Assembly (NCBI RefSeq): GCF_000507185.2
Contig: NZ_AYTM02000002.1
Span: 705,501-769,500 of the forward strand
DNA length: 64,000 bases
Direction of reading: 5' to 3'
Source of the DNA: Pseudomonas syringae KCTC 12500
GTDB taxonomy: Bacteria; Pseudomonadota; Gammaproteobacteria; Pseudomonadales; Pseudomonadaceae
Below the pieces are notes generated by a model. The model was not told where the DNA came from and searched no databases. It saw only the letters and a program-made list of their open reading frames with translations. Shown here piece after piece: positions 1 to 10,523 of the stretch (positions are counted from its first letter, which is position 1; every line of letters starts with the position of its first letter). Position numbers and translations under genes: made by a program.

Positions 1-79
1 GGTCGAAACCGACGGCAAGGAATACAACATCGTCTTGCTGGACGGCACCGTCAACGGCAAAGCCGTCAAAGGCAGCTGA
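1..79 (+). CDS. 3' end of an unidentified CDS (26 codons visible)
   Basis: The frame beginning at base 2 is open from the window edge and reads VETDGKEYNIVLLDGTVNGK and five more residues to a TGA at 77-79. It is followed 24 bp later by a strong intrinsic terminator, which supports it as a real gene end. The fragment is too short to name. The alternation of polar and beta-branched residues suggests a small beta-rich domain, but that is only a guess. Confidence 0.5.
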   Translation, partial: VETDGKEYNIVLLDGTVNGKAVKGS

Positions 80-103
80 TAGCCTTGACCGCCCGCACCA
101 CAG

Positions 104-130
104 AGCCCCGCTTTTTAGCGGGGCTTTTTA
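104..130 (+). terminator. Intrinsic terminator of the truncated first gene
   Basis: An 8-bp perfect stem AGCCCCGC / GCGGGGCT (104-111 with 118-125) encloses a 6-nt loop and is followed by TTTTTA, 24 bp after the stop codon at 79. Confidence 0.85.
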
Positions 131-138
131 TTGGCTGA

Positions 139-350
139 AGGCATGCGACGCAGAGCGCCGCACGATAGTCGCGCCGGCACCGGCCCCTTCGTGAGCAAGC
201 TCACTCCCACGCCCTTCGGGCAGAAGCGCAGAGCATCGGGCACGATAGTTGAGGTTATCGTTTCGCACGCTCCAGCGTGGGAATGCAGTTCGCGACGCTC
301 CGCGTCGCAAAGAGGACGCGGAGCGTCTGGAACGGCGTATCCAGGCGCGT
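139..350. repeat. Composite intergenic inverted-repeat element (copy 1)
   Basis: Non-coding stretch built from short palindromic units that recur elsewhere in the window: GCATGCGACGCAGAGCG...CGCACGATAGT, GCACGCTCCAGCGTGGGAATGCA and GACGCTCCGCGTC facing GAGGACGCGGAGCGTC. A second type of unit, with GTGAGCAAGCTCACTCCCACG followed by GCCCTTCGGGCAGAAGCG, is embedded at about 189-225. The most similar copy is at 20,114-20,255. Reading frames across it are by-products of the palindromes. From 350 to 587 I see no gene. Confidence 0.75.
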
Positions 351-587
351 TCGGACGAGCCGACAGCGCACCCGAAGCACATGAAACATCCTTCATTTTG
401 CCACCACTGCGCTGTAAGCCTCGTCAAGCAAGGGCTGCAGAAGATCGATTAGTTTCTGACCACCGGGGAACCTGAACAGGCTATTTACTTAGGCAGCTAA
501 CAAATCCTATAAAAGAGTCCTGCGCCACATCGCCGCAGTATCCAGAGGCCTAACCATCAAGGCCATCAAAGTCAGGAGCTTACTACT

Positions 588-767
588 ATGACTGTCAGAG
601 TTACTGAACGCGACGACGCCCACCTCTCTCACGAAGCCGTTGCCGACGGCATCCAGATCTGGGACGTACACCAACAGGACCAACTTGTCGGCATGTTCCA
701 CGTTGAGTCCGATGCCCTTCGTTATAAGGAAGAGCTGGAAGCACTGGAAAGCCAGGGTAACCACTGA
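588..767 (+). CDS. Small conserved-type hypothetical protein, 59 aa
   Basis: An ATG at 588 is preceded by AGGAG (573-577), and the frame runs 59 codons to TGA at 765-767. The protein starts MTVRVTERDDAHLSHEAVAD and is acidic and soluble, with no signal peptide or membrane segment. The good ribosome-binding site and a strong bidirectional terminator 24 bp after the stop support it as a real gene. It converges on the DUF2058 gene. I do not recognise its function. The C-terminal part (SDALRYKEELEALES) is probably helical. Confidence 0.65.
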   Translation: MTVRVTERDDAHLSHEAVADGIQIWDVHQQDQLVGMFHVESDALRYKEELEALESQGNH

Positions 768-790
768 ACAATTCCAAGAACAGGAAAAGA

Positions 791-816
791 CAAAACCCGC
801 TGAATGCGGGTTTTGT
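791..816. terminator. Bidirectional terminator between two convergent genes
   Basis: Perfect palindrome CAAAACCCGC-TGAAT-GCGGGTTTTG with T-rich flanks on both strands. It serves the 59-aa gene on the plus strand and can also serve the DUF2058 gene, which ends at 846 on the minus strand. Confidence 0.85.
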
Positions 817-845
817 TTTGACAACTCAATGACAGCGCCGTGGGC

Positions 846-1385
846 TTACCACATCAGATCGTCAGGCACCTGATACGCCGCGTACGGGTCGTCTGCATCC
901 GGCGCTTCGGTCGGGGTGTTGAGCAGCACAATACGGCGCGGGTCACGCTCCTGGATCTTCAGCGCAGCCTCACGCGGAATGATCTCGTAACCGCCACCGT
1001 GGTGAACGATGGCCAGTGAACCGCTGCTGAGCTTGTTGCGCACCATGGCGTTGACCGGGATGCGCTTGACCTTCTTGTCGTCAACGAAGTTGTAGTAATC
1101 CTCGGTGATCAGCTTGGGCAGGCGCGACACTTCGATCAGTTGCTTGACCTGAGCAGTACGGGCCTTCTGCTCGACCTTCTCCTGCTGCTGACGGTTCAGC
1201 TCCTGATCACGCTTGGCCTTCTCGGCCATGGCCTCCTGGGCCGCACGCTTTTGCGAGTCATCGGCCTGCGCCTGACCCTTGTGCACCAGACGCTGCTCTT
1301 TCTGCTTTTCTTTGCCGACCTGCTTGGCCTGCTTTTGGTTGACCAGACCTGCCTTGAGCAACTGATCGCGAAGGGAAAGGCTCAT
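846..1385 (-). CDS. DUF2058 (YaiL-type) protein
   Basis: A 179-aa protein starting MSLSLRDQLLKAGLVNQKQA, followed by a long highly charged helical stretch (about residues 25-85, many K, Q, E and R) and a compact C-terminal domain that includes IPVNAMVRNKL and LAIVHHGGGYEIIP. This layout is characteristic of the DUF2058/YaiL family of nucleoprotein or polynucleotide-associated proteins. The biochemical role is not established. It lies 30 bp downstream of mazG on the same strand and is probably the last gene of the relA-mazG side of this cluster. Confidence 0.85.
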   Translation of the reverse strand: MSLSLRDQLLKAGLVNQKQAKQVGKEKQKEQRLVHKGQAQADDSQKRAAQEAMAEKAKRDQELNRQQQEKVEQKARTAQVKQLIEVSRLPKLITEDYYNFVDDKKVKRIPVNAMVRNKLSSGSLAIVHHGGGYEIIPREAALKIQERDPRRIVLLNTPTEAPDADDPYAAYQVPDDLMW

Positions 1386-1415
1386 TGTCTACTCACTTAT
1401 ACCGTTACCGCACAC

Positions 1416-2249
1416 TCAGCCACAGCCGGGCGTGCTTTTTTCCTGACGTTTGGCTTCGCCCCACAACGCGTCCATTTCTTCGAGCGAGCACGCTTCGATA
1501 GGACGCTGCAGGTGGCGCAAAGCCTGTTCAATGAATCGGAAGCGTCTGTCGAACTTGCTATTGGCCGAGCGTAGCGCAGTTTCCGGGTCGACCTTAAGAT
1601 GTCGGGCCAGGTTGACGACGCTGAACAGCAGGTCGCCGACTTCCTCGGCAATGCCCTCGGCGTCATTGTCGACCATGGCCTCAAGAATTTCATCGAGTTC
1701 TTCACGCACCTTGTCGACCACCGGCAAAGCCGCAGGCCAGTCGAAACCCACCTGCGCCGCACGCTTCTGCAGTTTGGCCGCACGACTCAACGCCGGCAAG
1801 GCCCGAGGCACGTCGTCGAGCAGCGACAACTGCTCGGGAACGCCGGCCTTTTCGGCACGCTCCTCGGCCTTGATTTCGTCCCAGCGAAGGTTGACCTGCT
1901 CGTCGGTCAGGCGCGGCGTTTCTGCCGGCGCGTACAGCTCGCCGGTCGGAAACACGTGCGGATGGCGACGCAGCAACTTGCGGGTAATACCGTCGATCAC
2001 ATCGTCGAATTCAAACCGGCCTTCCTCTTTGGCCAATTGCGCATAGAAGACCACCTGAAACAGCAGGTCTCCCAACTCGCCTTTCAGATGGTCGAGGTCG
2101 CCCTGTTCAATGGCATCGGCCACTTCATAGGCTTCTTCCAGCGTGTGCGGCACGATGCTGGCGTAGTTCTGCTTCAGGTCCCACGGGCAGCCGAACTGCG
2201 GATCACGCAGCCGGGCCATGAGGTTGAGCAGGTCTTGAACTGTGTACAT
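1416..2249 (-). CDS. mazG: Nucleoside triphosphate pyrophosphohydrolase MazG
   Basis: A 277-aa protein with two tandem MazG folds. The first carries EEAYEVADAIEQGDLDHLKG then ELGDLLFQVVF (about residues 38-75); the second carries EELDEILEAM and EEVGDLLFSVVNLARHL (about 180-225). These acidic helices bind the Mg ions that hydrolyse NTPs to NMP and pyrophosphate. In E. coli MazG cleans aberrant nucleotides and lowers ppGpp, which fits its position next to relA. I chose the ATG at 2249 (MYTVQDLLNLM) because it has AAGGA just upstream and matches the family start; an in-frame ATG at 2282 lacks a ribosome-binding site. Confidence 0.93.
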   Translation of the reverse strand: MYTVQDLLNLMARLRDPQFGCPWDLKQNYASIVPHTLEEAYEVADAIEQGDLDHLKGELGDLLFQVVFYAQLAKEEGRFEFDDVIDGITRKLLRRHPHVFPTGELYAPAETPRLTDEQVNLRWDEIKAEERAEKAGVPEQLSLLDDVPRALPALSRAAKLQKRAAQVGFDWPAALPVVDKVREELDEILEAMVDNDAEGIAEEVGDLLFSVVNLARHLKVDPETALRSANSKFDRRFRFIEQALRHLQRPIEACSLEEMDALWGEAKRQEKSTPGCG

Positions 2250-2276
2250 AGGCTTCCTTCGGTCGCAGCGGTTTAG

Positions 2277-2342
2277 CTTCAAGCTTCAAGCTGCAAGCTG
2301 GAAGCCACCGCAATCCGCTTTAGCTTGCAGCTTATAGCTGCC
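2277..2342. repeat. Inverted repeat of AGCTTGAAGC/GCAAGCT units
   Basis: The relA-mazG gap is filled with CTTCAAGCTTCAAGCTGCAAGCTGG and the facing TAGCTTGCAGCTTATAGCTG, which can fold into a long imperfect hairpin. Such TTGAAGCTTGCAGCTT repeats are common in Pseudomonas intergenic DNA. It could act as a transcript-end or mRNA-stability element between relA and mazG. Confidence 0.6.
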
Positions 2343-2343
2343 C

Positions 2344-4587
2344 CTAGGGCGTCCTGTTCCTGCGCGTTTCAATGATGTTCGGCAACTGGGAAATACGCCC
2401 CAGCAACCGCCCCAGCGCGTCCAGACCCGGAATCTCGATGGTCAGGGACATAAGTGCTGTGTTGTCTTCCTTGTTCGAACGGGTGTTGACCGCCAGCACG
2501 TTGATCCGCTCGTTGAGCAGCACCTGGGTGACATCCCGGAGCAAGCCGGAACGGTCGTAGGCGCGGATGATGATGTCCACCGGATAGGTGAGCACCGGCA
2601 CCGGTCCCCAGCTGACCTGAATGATCCGCTCGGGCTCGCGACCGCCCAGCTGCAGCACCGAAGCGCAATCCTGACGGTGAATGCTGACGCCACGACCCTG
2701 GGTGATATAACCGACGATGGCATCGCCCGGCAGCGGCTGGCAGCAGCCGGCCATCTGCGTCATCAGGTTGCCGACGCCCTGAATCTGAATATCGCCACGC
2801 TTGCCGGGCTTGTAGCCGGTGGCCTTGCGCGGGATCAGTTCCAGCTGTTCATTGACGCGATCAGGCTCGACCTGCTGCTGAGCCAGATTGACCAGTTGCG
2901 CCAGACGCAGATCGCCTGCGCCCAAGGCCGCGAACATGTCATCGGCAGTCTTGTGATTGGCCTTGTCCGCGAGCTTGTCGAAATCGACCTGTGGCAACGC
3001 CAGGCGCGCCAGTTCGCGTTCGATCAGGGTTCTGCCGGCAGCGACGTTCTGGTCGCGGGCCTGCAATTTGAACCAGTGAACAATCTTGGCCCGCGCCCGT
3101 GAGGTGGTGATGTACCCCAGGTTCGAGTTCAGCCAGTCGCGGCTCGGCGTACCGTGCTTGCTGGTGATGATTTCGACCTGCTCGCCGGTCTGCAGGCTGT
3201 AGTTGAGCGGTACGATTCGACCATTGATCTTCGCACCCCGGCAGTTGTGGCCGATTTCGGTGTGCACCCGATAAGCGAAGTCCAGTGGTGTCGCGCCCTT
3301 GGGCAGGTCGATGGCGTGGCCGTCCGGGGTGAAGACGTAGACGCGGTCAGGCTCGATATCGACCCGCAACTGATCGGCCAGACCGCCGATGTCGCCCAGC
3401 TCTTCATGCCATTCGAGCACCTGACGCAGCCAGGAAATCTTCTCTTCATAATGATTGGAGCCGGATTTGACGTCGGTGCCTTTATAGCGCCAGTGCGCAC
3501 ACACGCCCAGCTCGGCCTCTTCATGCATGGCGTGGGTGCGGATCTGCACTTCCAGCACCTTGCCTTCCGGCCCGATCACGGCGGTGTGCAGCGAGCGATA
3601 GCCGTTTTCCTTGGGGTTGGCGATGTAGTCGTCGAACTCTTTGGGAATATGCCGCCACAACGTATGCACGATACCCAGCGCGGTGTAGCAATCGCGCATT
3701 TCCGGGACCAGCACACGCAGCGCACGCACGTCATAGATCTGGCTGAAGGCCAGGCCCTTGCGCTGCATTTTGCGCCAGATGGAATAGATATGCTTGGCAC
3801 GCCCGCTGATGTCTGCGGTCACGCCGGTGGCCTGCAGTTCGTTGTCGAGCTGGGACATGACGTCGCTGATGAAGCGCTCGCGGTCCAGCCTGCGTTCATG
3901 CAGCAGCTTGGCGATCTGCTTGTATTGATCAGGCTCCAGGTAGCGGAAGGACAGGTCTTCCAGCTCCCACTTGATGTGACCGATGCCCAGGCGGTGGGCC
4001 AGCGGAGCATAGATGTCGAATACTTCGCGGGCCACACGGTTGCGTTTTTCGTCGTCGGCGTTCTTTACCGCACGAATCGCGCAGGTACGTTCGGCCAGCT
4101 TGATCAGTGCAACACGAACGTCGTCGACCATCGCCACCAGCATCTTGCGCAGGTTTTCGACCTGCGCCTGACTGCCGAGCACCAATGACTGACGAGGGCT
4201 GAGACTGGCGCTGATCGCGGCCATGCGCAGCACGCCGTCGATCAGCTTGGCGACCGTTGCGCCAAAGCGCTGCTCGACTTCAGGCAGCGCAATGAGACCT
4301 TCACGCACGCCACGGTAAATGACCGCAGCGACCAGCGAGTCCTGATCCAGCTTGAGGTCAGCCAGGATCTCCGCGATTTCCAGACCGGTCTGGAAACTGG
4401 AGGTGCCCTCTGCCCAATGATTCTTGTGGGCCTTGTCGGTCTGCTCGGCTTCCCGGGCAAATTCACAGGCCTTTTTCATGACTTCCCGGTCCAGGACCAG
4501 GTCGACGCTGACAATATGATCAAGCCACGCGTCGAGATTGATACTGCCGTCTGTGTTTATCGGCTGGTTCGCTCTCACCTGTACCAT
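2344..4587 (-). CDS. relA: GTP pyrophosphokinase RelA, (p)ppGpp synthetase I
   Basis: A 747-aa protein that transfers pyrophosphate from ATP to GTP or GDP on starved ribosomes. Domain order is an inactive HD-type hydrolase region (about residues 40-190), the synthetase domain (about 230-370), TGS, a helical/zinc-finger part and a C-terminal ACT domain. In the hydrolase region the usual HD dyad is replaced by YRGVREG, and the synthetase loop has the acidic EFDDYIA motif; both are typical of monofunctional RelA rather than SpoT. The ATG at 4587 (MVQVRANQ) has GGAAGG upstream. An in-frame start at 4665 is possible but has no family support. Gene order rlmD-relA-mazG is that seen in other pseudomonads. 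Confidence 0.95.
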   Translation of the reverse strand: MVQVRANQPINTDGSINLDAWLDHIVSVDLVLDREVMKKACEFAREAEQTDKAHKNHWAEGTSSFQTGLEIAEILADLKLDQDSLVAAVIYRGVREGLIALPEVEQRFGATVAKLIDGVLRMAAISASLSPRQSLVLGSQAQVENLRKMLVAMVDDVRVALIKLAERTCAIRAVKNADDEKRNRVAREVFDIYAPLAHRLGIGHIKWELEDLSFRYLEPDQYKQIAKLLHERRLDRERFISDVMSQLDNELQATGVTADISGRAKHIYSIWRKMQRKGLAFSQIYDVRALRVLVPEMRDCYTALGIVHTLWRHIPKEFDDYIANPKENGYRSLHTAVIGPEGKVLEVQIRTHAMHEEAELGVCAHWRYKGTDVKSGSNHYEEKISWLRQVLEWHEELGDIGGLADQLRVDIEPDRVYVFTPDGHAIDLPKGATPLDFAYRVHTEIGHNCRGAKINGRIVPLNYSLQTGEQVEIITSKHGTPSRDWLNSNLGYITTSRARAKIVHWFKLQARDQNVAAGRTLIERELARLALPQVDFDKLADKANHKTADDMFAALGAGDLRLAQLVNLAQQQVEPDRVNEQLELIPRKATGYKPGKRGDIQIQGVGNLMTQMAGCCQPLPGDAIVGYITQGRGVSIHRQDCASVLQLGGREPERIIQVSWGPVPVLTYPVDIIIRAYDRSGLLRDVTQVLLNERINVLAVNTRSNKEDNTALMSLTIEIPGLDALGRLLGRISQLPNIIETRRNRTP

Positions 4588-4743
4588 GCTGCTTACCTTC
4601 CCTACGGCGCGATGAATAGCGCCATCAGTCGCCAGCCTTCTGAGCGAATGCCACTTGCCGGGCAAGCAAGGACCGGCATTCGCGGGCCAGTCGGATTAAA
4701 TGAGATTCCTTGTCAGCAACGACCTCGTTCCAGTGAACGCTGC

Positions 4744-6099
4744 TCACTTACTCATTTCAAATAAAGCCATCGCCTCGACATGCGCCGTCTGCGGAAACAT
4801 ATCGAGGATTCCGGCACGTTTTAACCGGTAGCCCTGACGGATCAGTTCGACCGCGTCACGAGCCAAAGTTGCCGGATTACATGAAACATAGAGCAGTCGC
4901 CGGGCCCCCGTCTTTCTGATCTGACGGACCACTTCAAAGGCCCCGTCACGCGGCGGGTCCAAGAGTACCGCAGAAAACCCTTCTGCCGCCCAGTCGGCAT
5001 GTGTCAGCGGCTGCGAAAGATCCGCCTGAAAAAACTGCACATTGTGCAGATCATTACTCATTGCGTTGACGGCTGCACGCTCGACCATGGTCGCAACGCC
5101 TTCAACCGCCACCACTTCCCTGGCCAGACCCGCCAGCGGCAAGGCGAAATTGCCCAGACCACAGAACAGGTCCATGACACGTTCGTCTTTTGCAGGCGCC
5201 AGCCATTGCATAGCCTGCTCGATCATCGCGGTGTTGACCGCCGCGTTGACCTGAATGAAATCTCCCGGTCGCCAGGCCAAGTGCAGGTTCCACGGCTCCA
5301 GCCGGTAGCCCAGCGTATCGCCAGGGCTGGCCGGTTGGGGCTCGCCGTCACCATGCAGCCACAGCTGCGCGCCATGCCTGGAGCAAAACGCTTGCAACAG
5401 CGCCAGATCGGCCTCGGCAAGCGGCGCGGTGTGGCGCAACAACACGGCAGTCGCCACACCACTGAACAGCTCGACATGACCCAGCGACTGCGGCTTGCTG
5501 AAACTTTTCAGCATGCCAGGCAGCTCATTCATGATGGGTTGCAAGGCCTGTACCAGCACCGGACAGTGTTCGATGCTGACGATGTCCTGGCTGGCGGCTG
5601 CGCGAAACCCCACCTCCAGCCTTTTGGCCTTGGCATCCCAGCGAACCGCGACCCGCGCGCGTCGGCGATAGGCCAGCTCGGCACCGCTCAAAGGTGCCGC
5701 CCATTCATCCGGCACAACATTCGCCACGCGCAGCAACTGCTCGGCGAGCATGCGCTGTTTCAGGGCAAGCTGTTCTTCGTGGGGCACATGCTGAACACTG
5801 CAGCCGCCACAGCGACCGAAATACTCACAGGCCGGCGCACGACGCATGGCGCTGGCGGTGAAGACCCGCTCGGTGCGCGCCTCGACGACCTTGCCGCGCG
5901 CATTGAGCACGCGCGCCTCGACCTCTTCGCCTGCCAGACTGCCGGCGACAAACCAGGTTTTGCCCTCGAGAAAGGCGATACCGCGACCGTCGTCGGACAG
6001 CCGCTCGATGGTCAGCCGCTGCTTTTTACCAGTAGGAATCTGTACGGTTTTAACGCCGCCCGCAGGCTGAAAGCGCAAACCTCTTTCATGCTTGGCCAT
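4744..6099 (-). CDS. rlmD: 23S rRNA (uracil-1939-C5)-methyltransferase RlmD/RumA
   Basis: A 451-aa SAM-dependent RNA methyltransferase. An N-terminal TRAM domain (about residues 20-80) is followed by an iron-sulphur cluster site with C91, C97, C100 ([10 protein letters not shown]) and a fourth Cys near 178. The SAM-binding fold contains DLFCGLGNF, and the catalytic nucleophile lies in [11 protein letters not shown] (about C407). Its ATG overlaps the cysM stop by one base (TGATG), so the two are probably translationally coupled. A 156-bp gap separates it from relA. Confidence 0.95.
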   Translation of the reverse strand: MAKHERGLRFQPAGGVKTVQIPTGKKQRLTIERLSDDGRGIAFLEGKTWFVAGSLAGEEVEARVLNARGKVVEARTERVFTASAMRRAPACEYFGRCGGCSVQHVPHEEQLALKQRMLAEQLLRVANVVPDEWAAPLSGAELAYRRRARVAVRWDAKAKRLEVGFRAAASQDIVSIEHCPVLVQALQPIMNELPGMLKSFSKPQSLGHVELFSGVATAVLLRHTAPLAEADLALLQAFCSRHGAQLWLHGDGEPQPASPGDTLGYRLEPWNLHLAWRPGDFIQVNAAVNTAMIEQAMQWLAPAKDERVMDLFCGLGNFALPLAGLAREVVAVEGVATMVERAAVNAMSNDLHNVQFFQADLSQPLTHADWAAEGFSAVLLDPPRDGAFEVVRQIRKTGARRLLYVSCNPATLARDAVELIRQGYRLKRAGILDMFPQTAHVEAMALFEMSK

Positions 6100-7001
6100 C
6101 AGTTGGGCGAATCATAGACGCCGGTCGACAGGTAACGGTCGCCTCGGTCACAGATGATCGCCACAATCACGGCGTTTTCGACTTCCTGGGAAATACGCAA
6201 CGCCCCGGCGATCGAACCACCGGACGACACGCCACAGAAGATGCCTTCTTCGCGGGCCAGTCGACGCATGGTCTCTTCGGCTTCGGTCTGGCCCATGTCG
6301 ATGATGCGGTCGACACGGTCCGACTGATAGATTTTCGGCAGGTATTCGTACGGCCAGCGGCGAATACCGGGGATCGAGGCGCCCTCCATCGGTTGCAGGC
6401 CGACGATCTGCACGTCCGGATTCTGCTCCTTGAGGTAGCGCGAGGTGCCCATGATGGTGCCAGTGGTGCCCATCGAACTGACGAAATGGGTCACGGTACC
6501 GCCCGTCTGCCGCCAGATTTCCGGACCGGTGGAGGTGTAATGCGCTTCAGGATTGTCGCCATTGGCAAACTGATCGAGCACTTTGCCGCGCCCTTCGGCC
6601 TGCATGCGCTCGGCCAGATCGCGAGCACCTTCCATGCCCTGGTCCTTGCTGACAGAAATCAGCTCGGCACCATAGGCGGTCATCGCGGCCTTGCGTTCGG
6701 CACTGGAGTTGTCCGGCATGATCAGAATCATCCGGTAGCCCTTGATCGCCGCAGCCATGGCCAGCGCGATCCCGGTATTGCCGGAGGTGGCTTCGATCAG
6801 TGTGTCACCCGGATGGATCTGGCCGCGCAACTCGGCGCGGGTGATCATCGACAAGGCCGGGCGGTCTTTTACCGAGCCAGCGGGGTTGTTACCTTCGAGT
6901 TTCAACAGGAGGGTATTGCTGGTGTTACCCGCCATGCGTTGCAGACGCACCAGCGGGGTGTTGCCGACGCAATCGGCAATGGTTTGATACTGCAGGGTCA
7001 T
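6099..7001 (-). CDS. cysM: Cysteine synthase B (O-acetylserine sulfhydrylase, CysM)
   Basis: A 300-aa PLP enzyme converting O-acetylserine plus sulfide or thiosulfate to cysteine or S-sulfocysteine. The PLP lysine is K45 in [10 protein letters not shown], with the phosphate/substrate loop [12 protein letters not shown] and the C-terminal [12 protein letters not shown]. The CysM-type short form and the position beside rlmD agree with the annotation. I start it at [10 protein letters not shown] (7001); an in-frame ATG at 7040 would add 13 residues unlike the family. It is divergent from gacS, with a 250-bp intergenic region carrying promoters for both. Confidence 0.94.
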   Translation of the reverse strand: MTLQYQTIADCVGNTPLVRLQRMAGNTSNTLLLKLEGNNPAGSVKDRPALSMITRAELRGQIHPGDTLIEATSGNTGIALAMAAAIKGYRMILIMPDNSSAERKAAMTAYGAELISVSKDQGMEGARDLAERMQAEGRGKVLDQFANGDNPEAHYTSTGPEIWRQTGGTVTHFVSSMGTTGTIMGTSRYLKEQNPDVQIVGLQPMEGASIPGIRRWPYEYLPKIYQSDRVDRIIDMGQTEAEETMRRLAREEGIFCGVSSGGSIAGALRISQEVENAVIVAIICDRGDRYLSTGVYDSPN

Positions 7002-7251
7002 GGCGTCTTCGCAATCCAGACTGCGGGGGGTGCCTATCATAACGGCAAACGGCCAAAGCCCATATCACGCAAAGTGCGCTGCTTATTCCCAAAAAGAATA
7101 AACGCTGATTTTTCCACTGCCGCCCCGCCCTGCACAGAGAGTAAGGTGCCCATGCCGATGGTAAATGGCTAAACTCATTCCCTTGTGCCGATACAGCAAG
7201 GCAGCCGATGCCTGATATCGACGGACTGATACATGTTGCCGGAGGAAGAGC

Positions 7252-10005
7252 GTGCTGACCAAGCTGGGTATAAAAGGCCGTGTGCTGCTACTGACTATTT
7301 TGCCTGCCAGCCTGATGGCGGCGACGCTCGGTGGTTATTTCACCTGGATGCAGTTGAGCGAACTGCAAAGCCAACTGCTGCAACGCGGCGAAATGATCGC
7401 CCAGGATCTGGCGCCGCTTGCCGCCAATGCCCTGGGGCGCAAGGATAAAGTGCTGCTCAGTCGCATTGCCACCCAGACGCTGGAGCAGGCCGACGTGCGC
7501 GCCGTGTCGTTTCTCGACACCGATCGAACGGTATTGGCCCACGCCGGGCCGACCATGATCAGCCCGTCGCCGATTGGCAGCGCCTCGCAGTTGCTCAGTT
7601 CCACCGGCACCGACGCCACGCGCTACCTGCTGCCGGTATTCGGCAGTCAACGCCATCTGACCAGCCCGATCATCCCTGCCGAAGCCGATACCCTGCTGGG
7701 CTGGGTCGAGCTTGAAATCTCCCATAACGGCACGCTGCTGCGCGGTTACCGAAGCCTGTTTGCCAGCCTGCTGCTGATCCTGACCGGGCTGGCGTTTACC
7801 GCGACCCTCGCGGTACGCATGAGCCGCACCATCAACGGGCCGATGAGCCAGATCAAGCAGGCGGTTTCGCAACTCAAGGACGGCAATCTGGAAACCCGCC
7901 TGCCACCGCTGGGCAGCCGGGAGCTGGACGAGCTGGCGTCGGGCATCAACCGCATGGCGGCGACGCTACAGAACGCGCAGGAAGAACTGCAACTGAGCAT
8001 CGATCAGGCAACCGAGGATGTGCGACAGAATCTGGAGACCATCGAAATCCAGAACATCGAACTCGATCTGGCACGCAAGGAAGCGCTTGAAGCAAGCCGG
8101 ATCAAGTCCGAATTCCTGGCCAACATGAGCCATGAAATTCGCACGCCGCTGAATGGCATTCTGGGCTTCACCCATTTGCTGCAAAAAAGCGAGCTGACCC
8201 CGCGCCAGTTCGACTATCTGGGCACTATCGAAAAGTCCGCAGACAACCTGTTGAGCATCATCAACGAGATTCTCGACTTCTCGAAGATCGAGGCCGGCAA
8301 GCTGGTGCTCGACAATATTCCGTTCAACCTGCGCGATCTGTTGCAGGACACCTTGACCATCCTCGCCCCGGCGGCGCACGCCAAACAGCTGGAGCTGGTC
8401 AGTCTGGTGTACCGCGATACGCCACTGGCGCTGTCCGGTGACCCGCTGCGTCTGCGGCAGATCCTGACCAATCTGGTCAGCAACGCGATCAAATTCACCC
8501 GCGAAGGCACGATCGTCGCGCGCGCCATGCTCGAGGACGAAACCGAAGAGCACGCGCAGCTGCGCATCAGCGTGCAGGACACCGGAATCGGCCTGTCCAG
8601 CCAGGATGTCCGAGCACTGTTCCAGGCCTTCAGCCAGGCCGACAATTCTCTTTCGCGTCAACCGGGCGGTACCGGGCTGGGTCTGGTGATCTCCAAACGC
8701 CTGATCGAACAGATGGGCGGCGAAATCGGTGTCGACAGCACGCCGGGCGAAGGTTCGGAATTCTGGATCAGCCTGAAACTGCCCAAGGCCCGTGAAGACA
8801 AGGAAGAATCACTCAATATTCCGCTCGGAGGCCTGCGCGCCGCAGTACTTGAACATCATGACCTGGCGCGTCAGGCGCTGGAGCATCAGCTGGAAGACTG
8901 CGGCCTGCAGACCATCGTGTTCAATAATCTGGAAAACCTGCTCAACGGCGTGACCGCAGCGCACGAAACGCCAGCAGCCATCGATCTGGCGGTACTTGGC
9001 GTGACGGCGCTGGAAATCTCTCCGGAACGGCTGCGCCAGCACATCTGGGACCTGGAAAACCTCAACTGCAAGGTCATGGTGCTGTGCCCGACCACCGAGC
9101 ACGCGCTGTTCCAGCTGGCGGTCCACGATGTCTACACGCAACTGCAGGCCAAGCCCGCATGCACCCGCAAACTGCAAAAAGCCCTGTCCGAGCTGATCGC
9201 GCCGCGAGCGGTGCGTACCGATATCGGCCCGCCACTGTCGAGCCGCGCACCGCGAGTGCTGTGCGTGGACGACAACCCGGCCAACCTGCTACTGGTACAG
9301 ACCCTGCTCGAAGACATGGGCGCTGAAGTGGTCGCTGTCGAGGGCGGTTACGCGGCGGTCAATGCGGTACAGCAAGAAGCGTTCGATCTGGTGTTGATGG
9401 ACGTGCAGATGCCCGGCATGGACGGCCGGCAGGCCACCGAGGCGATCCGCGCCTGGGAAGCCGAACGCAACCAGAGTTCGCTGCCGATCGTAGCCCTCAC
9501 CGCACATGCGATGGCCAATGAAAAGCGCTCACTGCTGCAAAGCGGTATGGACGACTACCTGACCAAGCCGATCAGCGAACGGCAACTGGCGCAGGTGGTG
9601 CTCAAGTGGACCGGGCTGGCGCTGCGCAACCCTGCGCCGGAACGCCAGAATGAAGCGCTTGAGGTGCACGTAGGGCCGCTGGTGCTGGATCATGAAGAAG
9701 GGTTGCGCCTGGCGGCAGGCAAGGCGGATCTTGCCGCCGACATGCTGGCCATGCTGCTGGCTTCCCTGGATGCCGACCGCGAGGCCATTCGTGCGGCGCG
9801 TGCCAGCCAGGATGTGCACGCGTTGATCGAACGCATCCACCGTCTGCACGGCGCAACGCGGTATTGCGGCGTTCCTCAACTGCGCAGTGCCTGCCAGCGC
9901 GCCGAAACCCTGCTCAAGCAAGACGCTCCGCACACCGAAGAGGCCCTGAACGATCTGGACAAGGCCATCATTCGCCTGGAAGCCGAGGCGCGGGTCATGG
10001 CTTGA
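7252..10005 (+). CDS. gacS: Hybrid sensor histidine kinase GacS (LemA/BarA type)
   Basis: A 917-aa inner-membrane kinase with a GTG start preceded by GGAGGAAGA. Order: TM1 (about 9-30), periplasmic region, TM2 (about 166-188), HAMP, HisKA with autophosphorylated H294 ([12 protein letters not shown]), an ATPase domain with [12 protein letters not shown], a receiver with D717 ([13 protein letters not shown]), and a C-terminal HPt domain with the phosphorelay His near 866 (RLHGATRY). The tripartite relay passes phosphate to GacA, which is encoded elsewhere, and controls secondary metabolism and virulence through small RNAs. H294 and D717 match the numbering published for Pseudomonas GacS. In P. 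syringae GacS is required for lipopeptide toxin production, so it may also influence the NRPS in this window (inference). Confidence 0.96.
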   Translation: MLTKLGIKGRVLLLTILPASLMAATLGGYFTWMQLSELQSQLLQRGEMIAQDLAPLAANALGRKDKVLLSRIATQTLEQADVRAVSFLDTDRTVLAHAGPTMISPSPIGSASQLLSSTGTDATRYLLPVFGSQRHLTSPIIPAEADTLLGWVELEISHNGTLLRGYRSLFASLLLILTGLAFTATLAVRMSRTINGPMSQIKQAVSQLKDGNLETRLPPLGSRELDELASGINRMAATLQNAQEELQLSIDQATEDVRQNLETIEIQNIELDLARKEALEASRIKSEFLANMSHEIRTPLNGILGFTHLLQKSELTPRQFDYLGTIEKSADNLLSIINEILDFSKIEAGKLVLDNIPFNLRDLLQDTLTILAPAAHAKQLELVSLVYRDTPLALSGDPLRLRQILTNLVSNAIKFTREGTIVARAMLEDETEEHAQLRISVQDTGIGLSSQDVRALFQAFSQADNSLSRQPGGTGLGLVISKRLIEQMGGEIGVDSTPGEGSEFWISLKLPKAREDKEESLNIPLGGLRAAVLEHHDLARQALEHQLEDCGLQTIVFNNLENLLNGVTAAHETPAAIDLAVLGVTALEISPERLRQHIWDLENLNCKVMVLCPTTEHALFQLAVHDVYTQLQAKPACTRKLQKALSELIAPRAVRTDIGPPLSSRAPRVLCVDDNPANLLLVQTLLEDMGAEVVAVEGGYAAVNAVQQEAFDLVLMDVQMPGMDGRQATEAIRAWEAERNQSSLPIVALTAHAMANEKRSLLQSGMDDYLTKPISERQLAQVVLKWTGLALRNPAPERQNEALEVHVGPLVLDHEEGLRLAAGKADLAADMLAMLLASLDADREAIRAARASQDVHALIERIHRLHGATRYCGVPQLRSACQRAETLLKQDAPHTEEALNDLDKAIIRLEAEARVMA

Positions 10006-10085
10006 GCGTGCGGCGGGACACCTTTCGTGCCTGACGCTCCAGCGTGGGCGGAGCATGTTAGGATGCGCGCAATTTTGGAGGACCC

Positions 10086-10523
10086 ATGGTCGAACATGAT
10101 TTTCGCTACAGCATGCTTAACCCTCAGCACACGCTGACCGAATGCCGCACTCTGGCGCCCGGTCGCTATCAGGTCACCGGCAACGGCGGCTCGATTCACG
10201 ACAACGACCAGTTGTTGGTGACCATCAAAGGCAGTAAAAGCCTGCACATGCGCCTCACCGTCGAGAAAGTCCGGCACCTGATCAACCCGCCCGGCCAGTG
10301 GATTGCGGTGGCCAAAGGCCCGGTATTCGACGAGTTGGCAATTCATCAGTGGAAAGTGAATTGCGACAGCTGCGCCGCCGAACTGAACTTCGAGTTCATG
10401 GTAGAGAGCAAGCTGGGCGTCAAGGCGCAGAAACCGGCCGCTACCGCGCGCATCGCGGAGCTGGGCTGGAAAACCGATGGCGAGAAGCACTTCTGCAAGA
10501 AGTGTCAGGAGAAAGCGGCATGA
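10086..10523 (+). CDS. Conserved-type hypothetical protein with a CxxC zinc-ribbon pattern
   Basis: A 145-aa soluble protein. Four cysteines form two CxxC pairs, C93/C96 (CDSC) and C137/C140 (CKKC), a pattern typical of a zinc ribbon. The N-terminal 80 residues look beta-rich. The ATG at 10,086 follows GGAGG. The stop overlaps the next ATG (ATGA), so it is co-translated with the META-domain lipoprotein. I do not recognise a named family. Confidence 0.75.
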   Translation: MVEHDFRYSMLNPQHTLTECRTLAPGRYQVTGNGGSIHDNDQLLVTIKGSKSLHMRLTVEKVRHLINPPGQWIAVAKGPVFDELAIHQWKVNCDSCAAELNFEFMVESKLGVKAQKPAATARIAELGWKTDGEKHFCKKCQEKAA

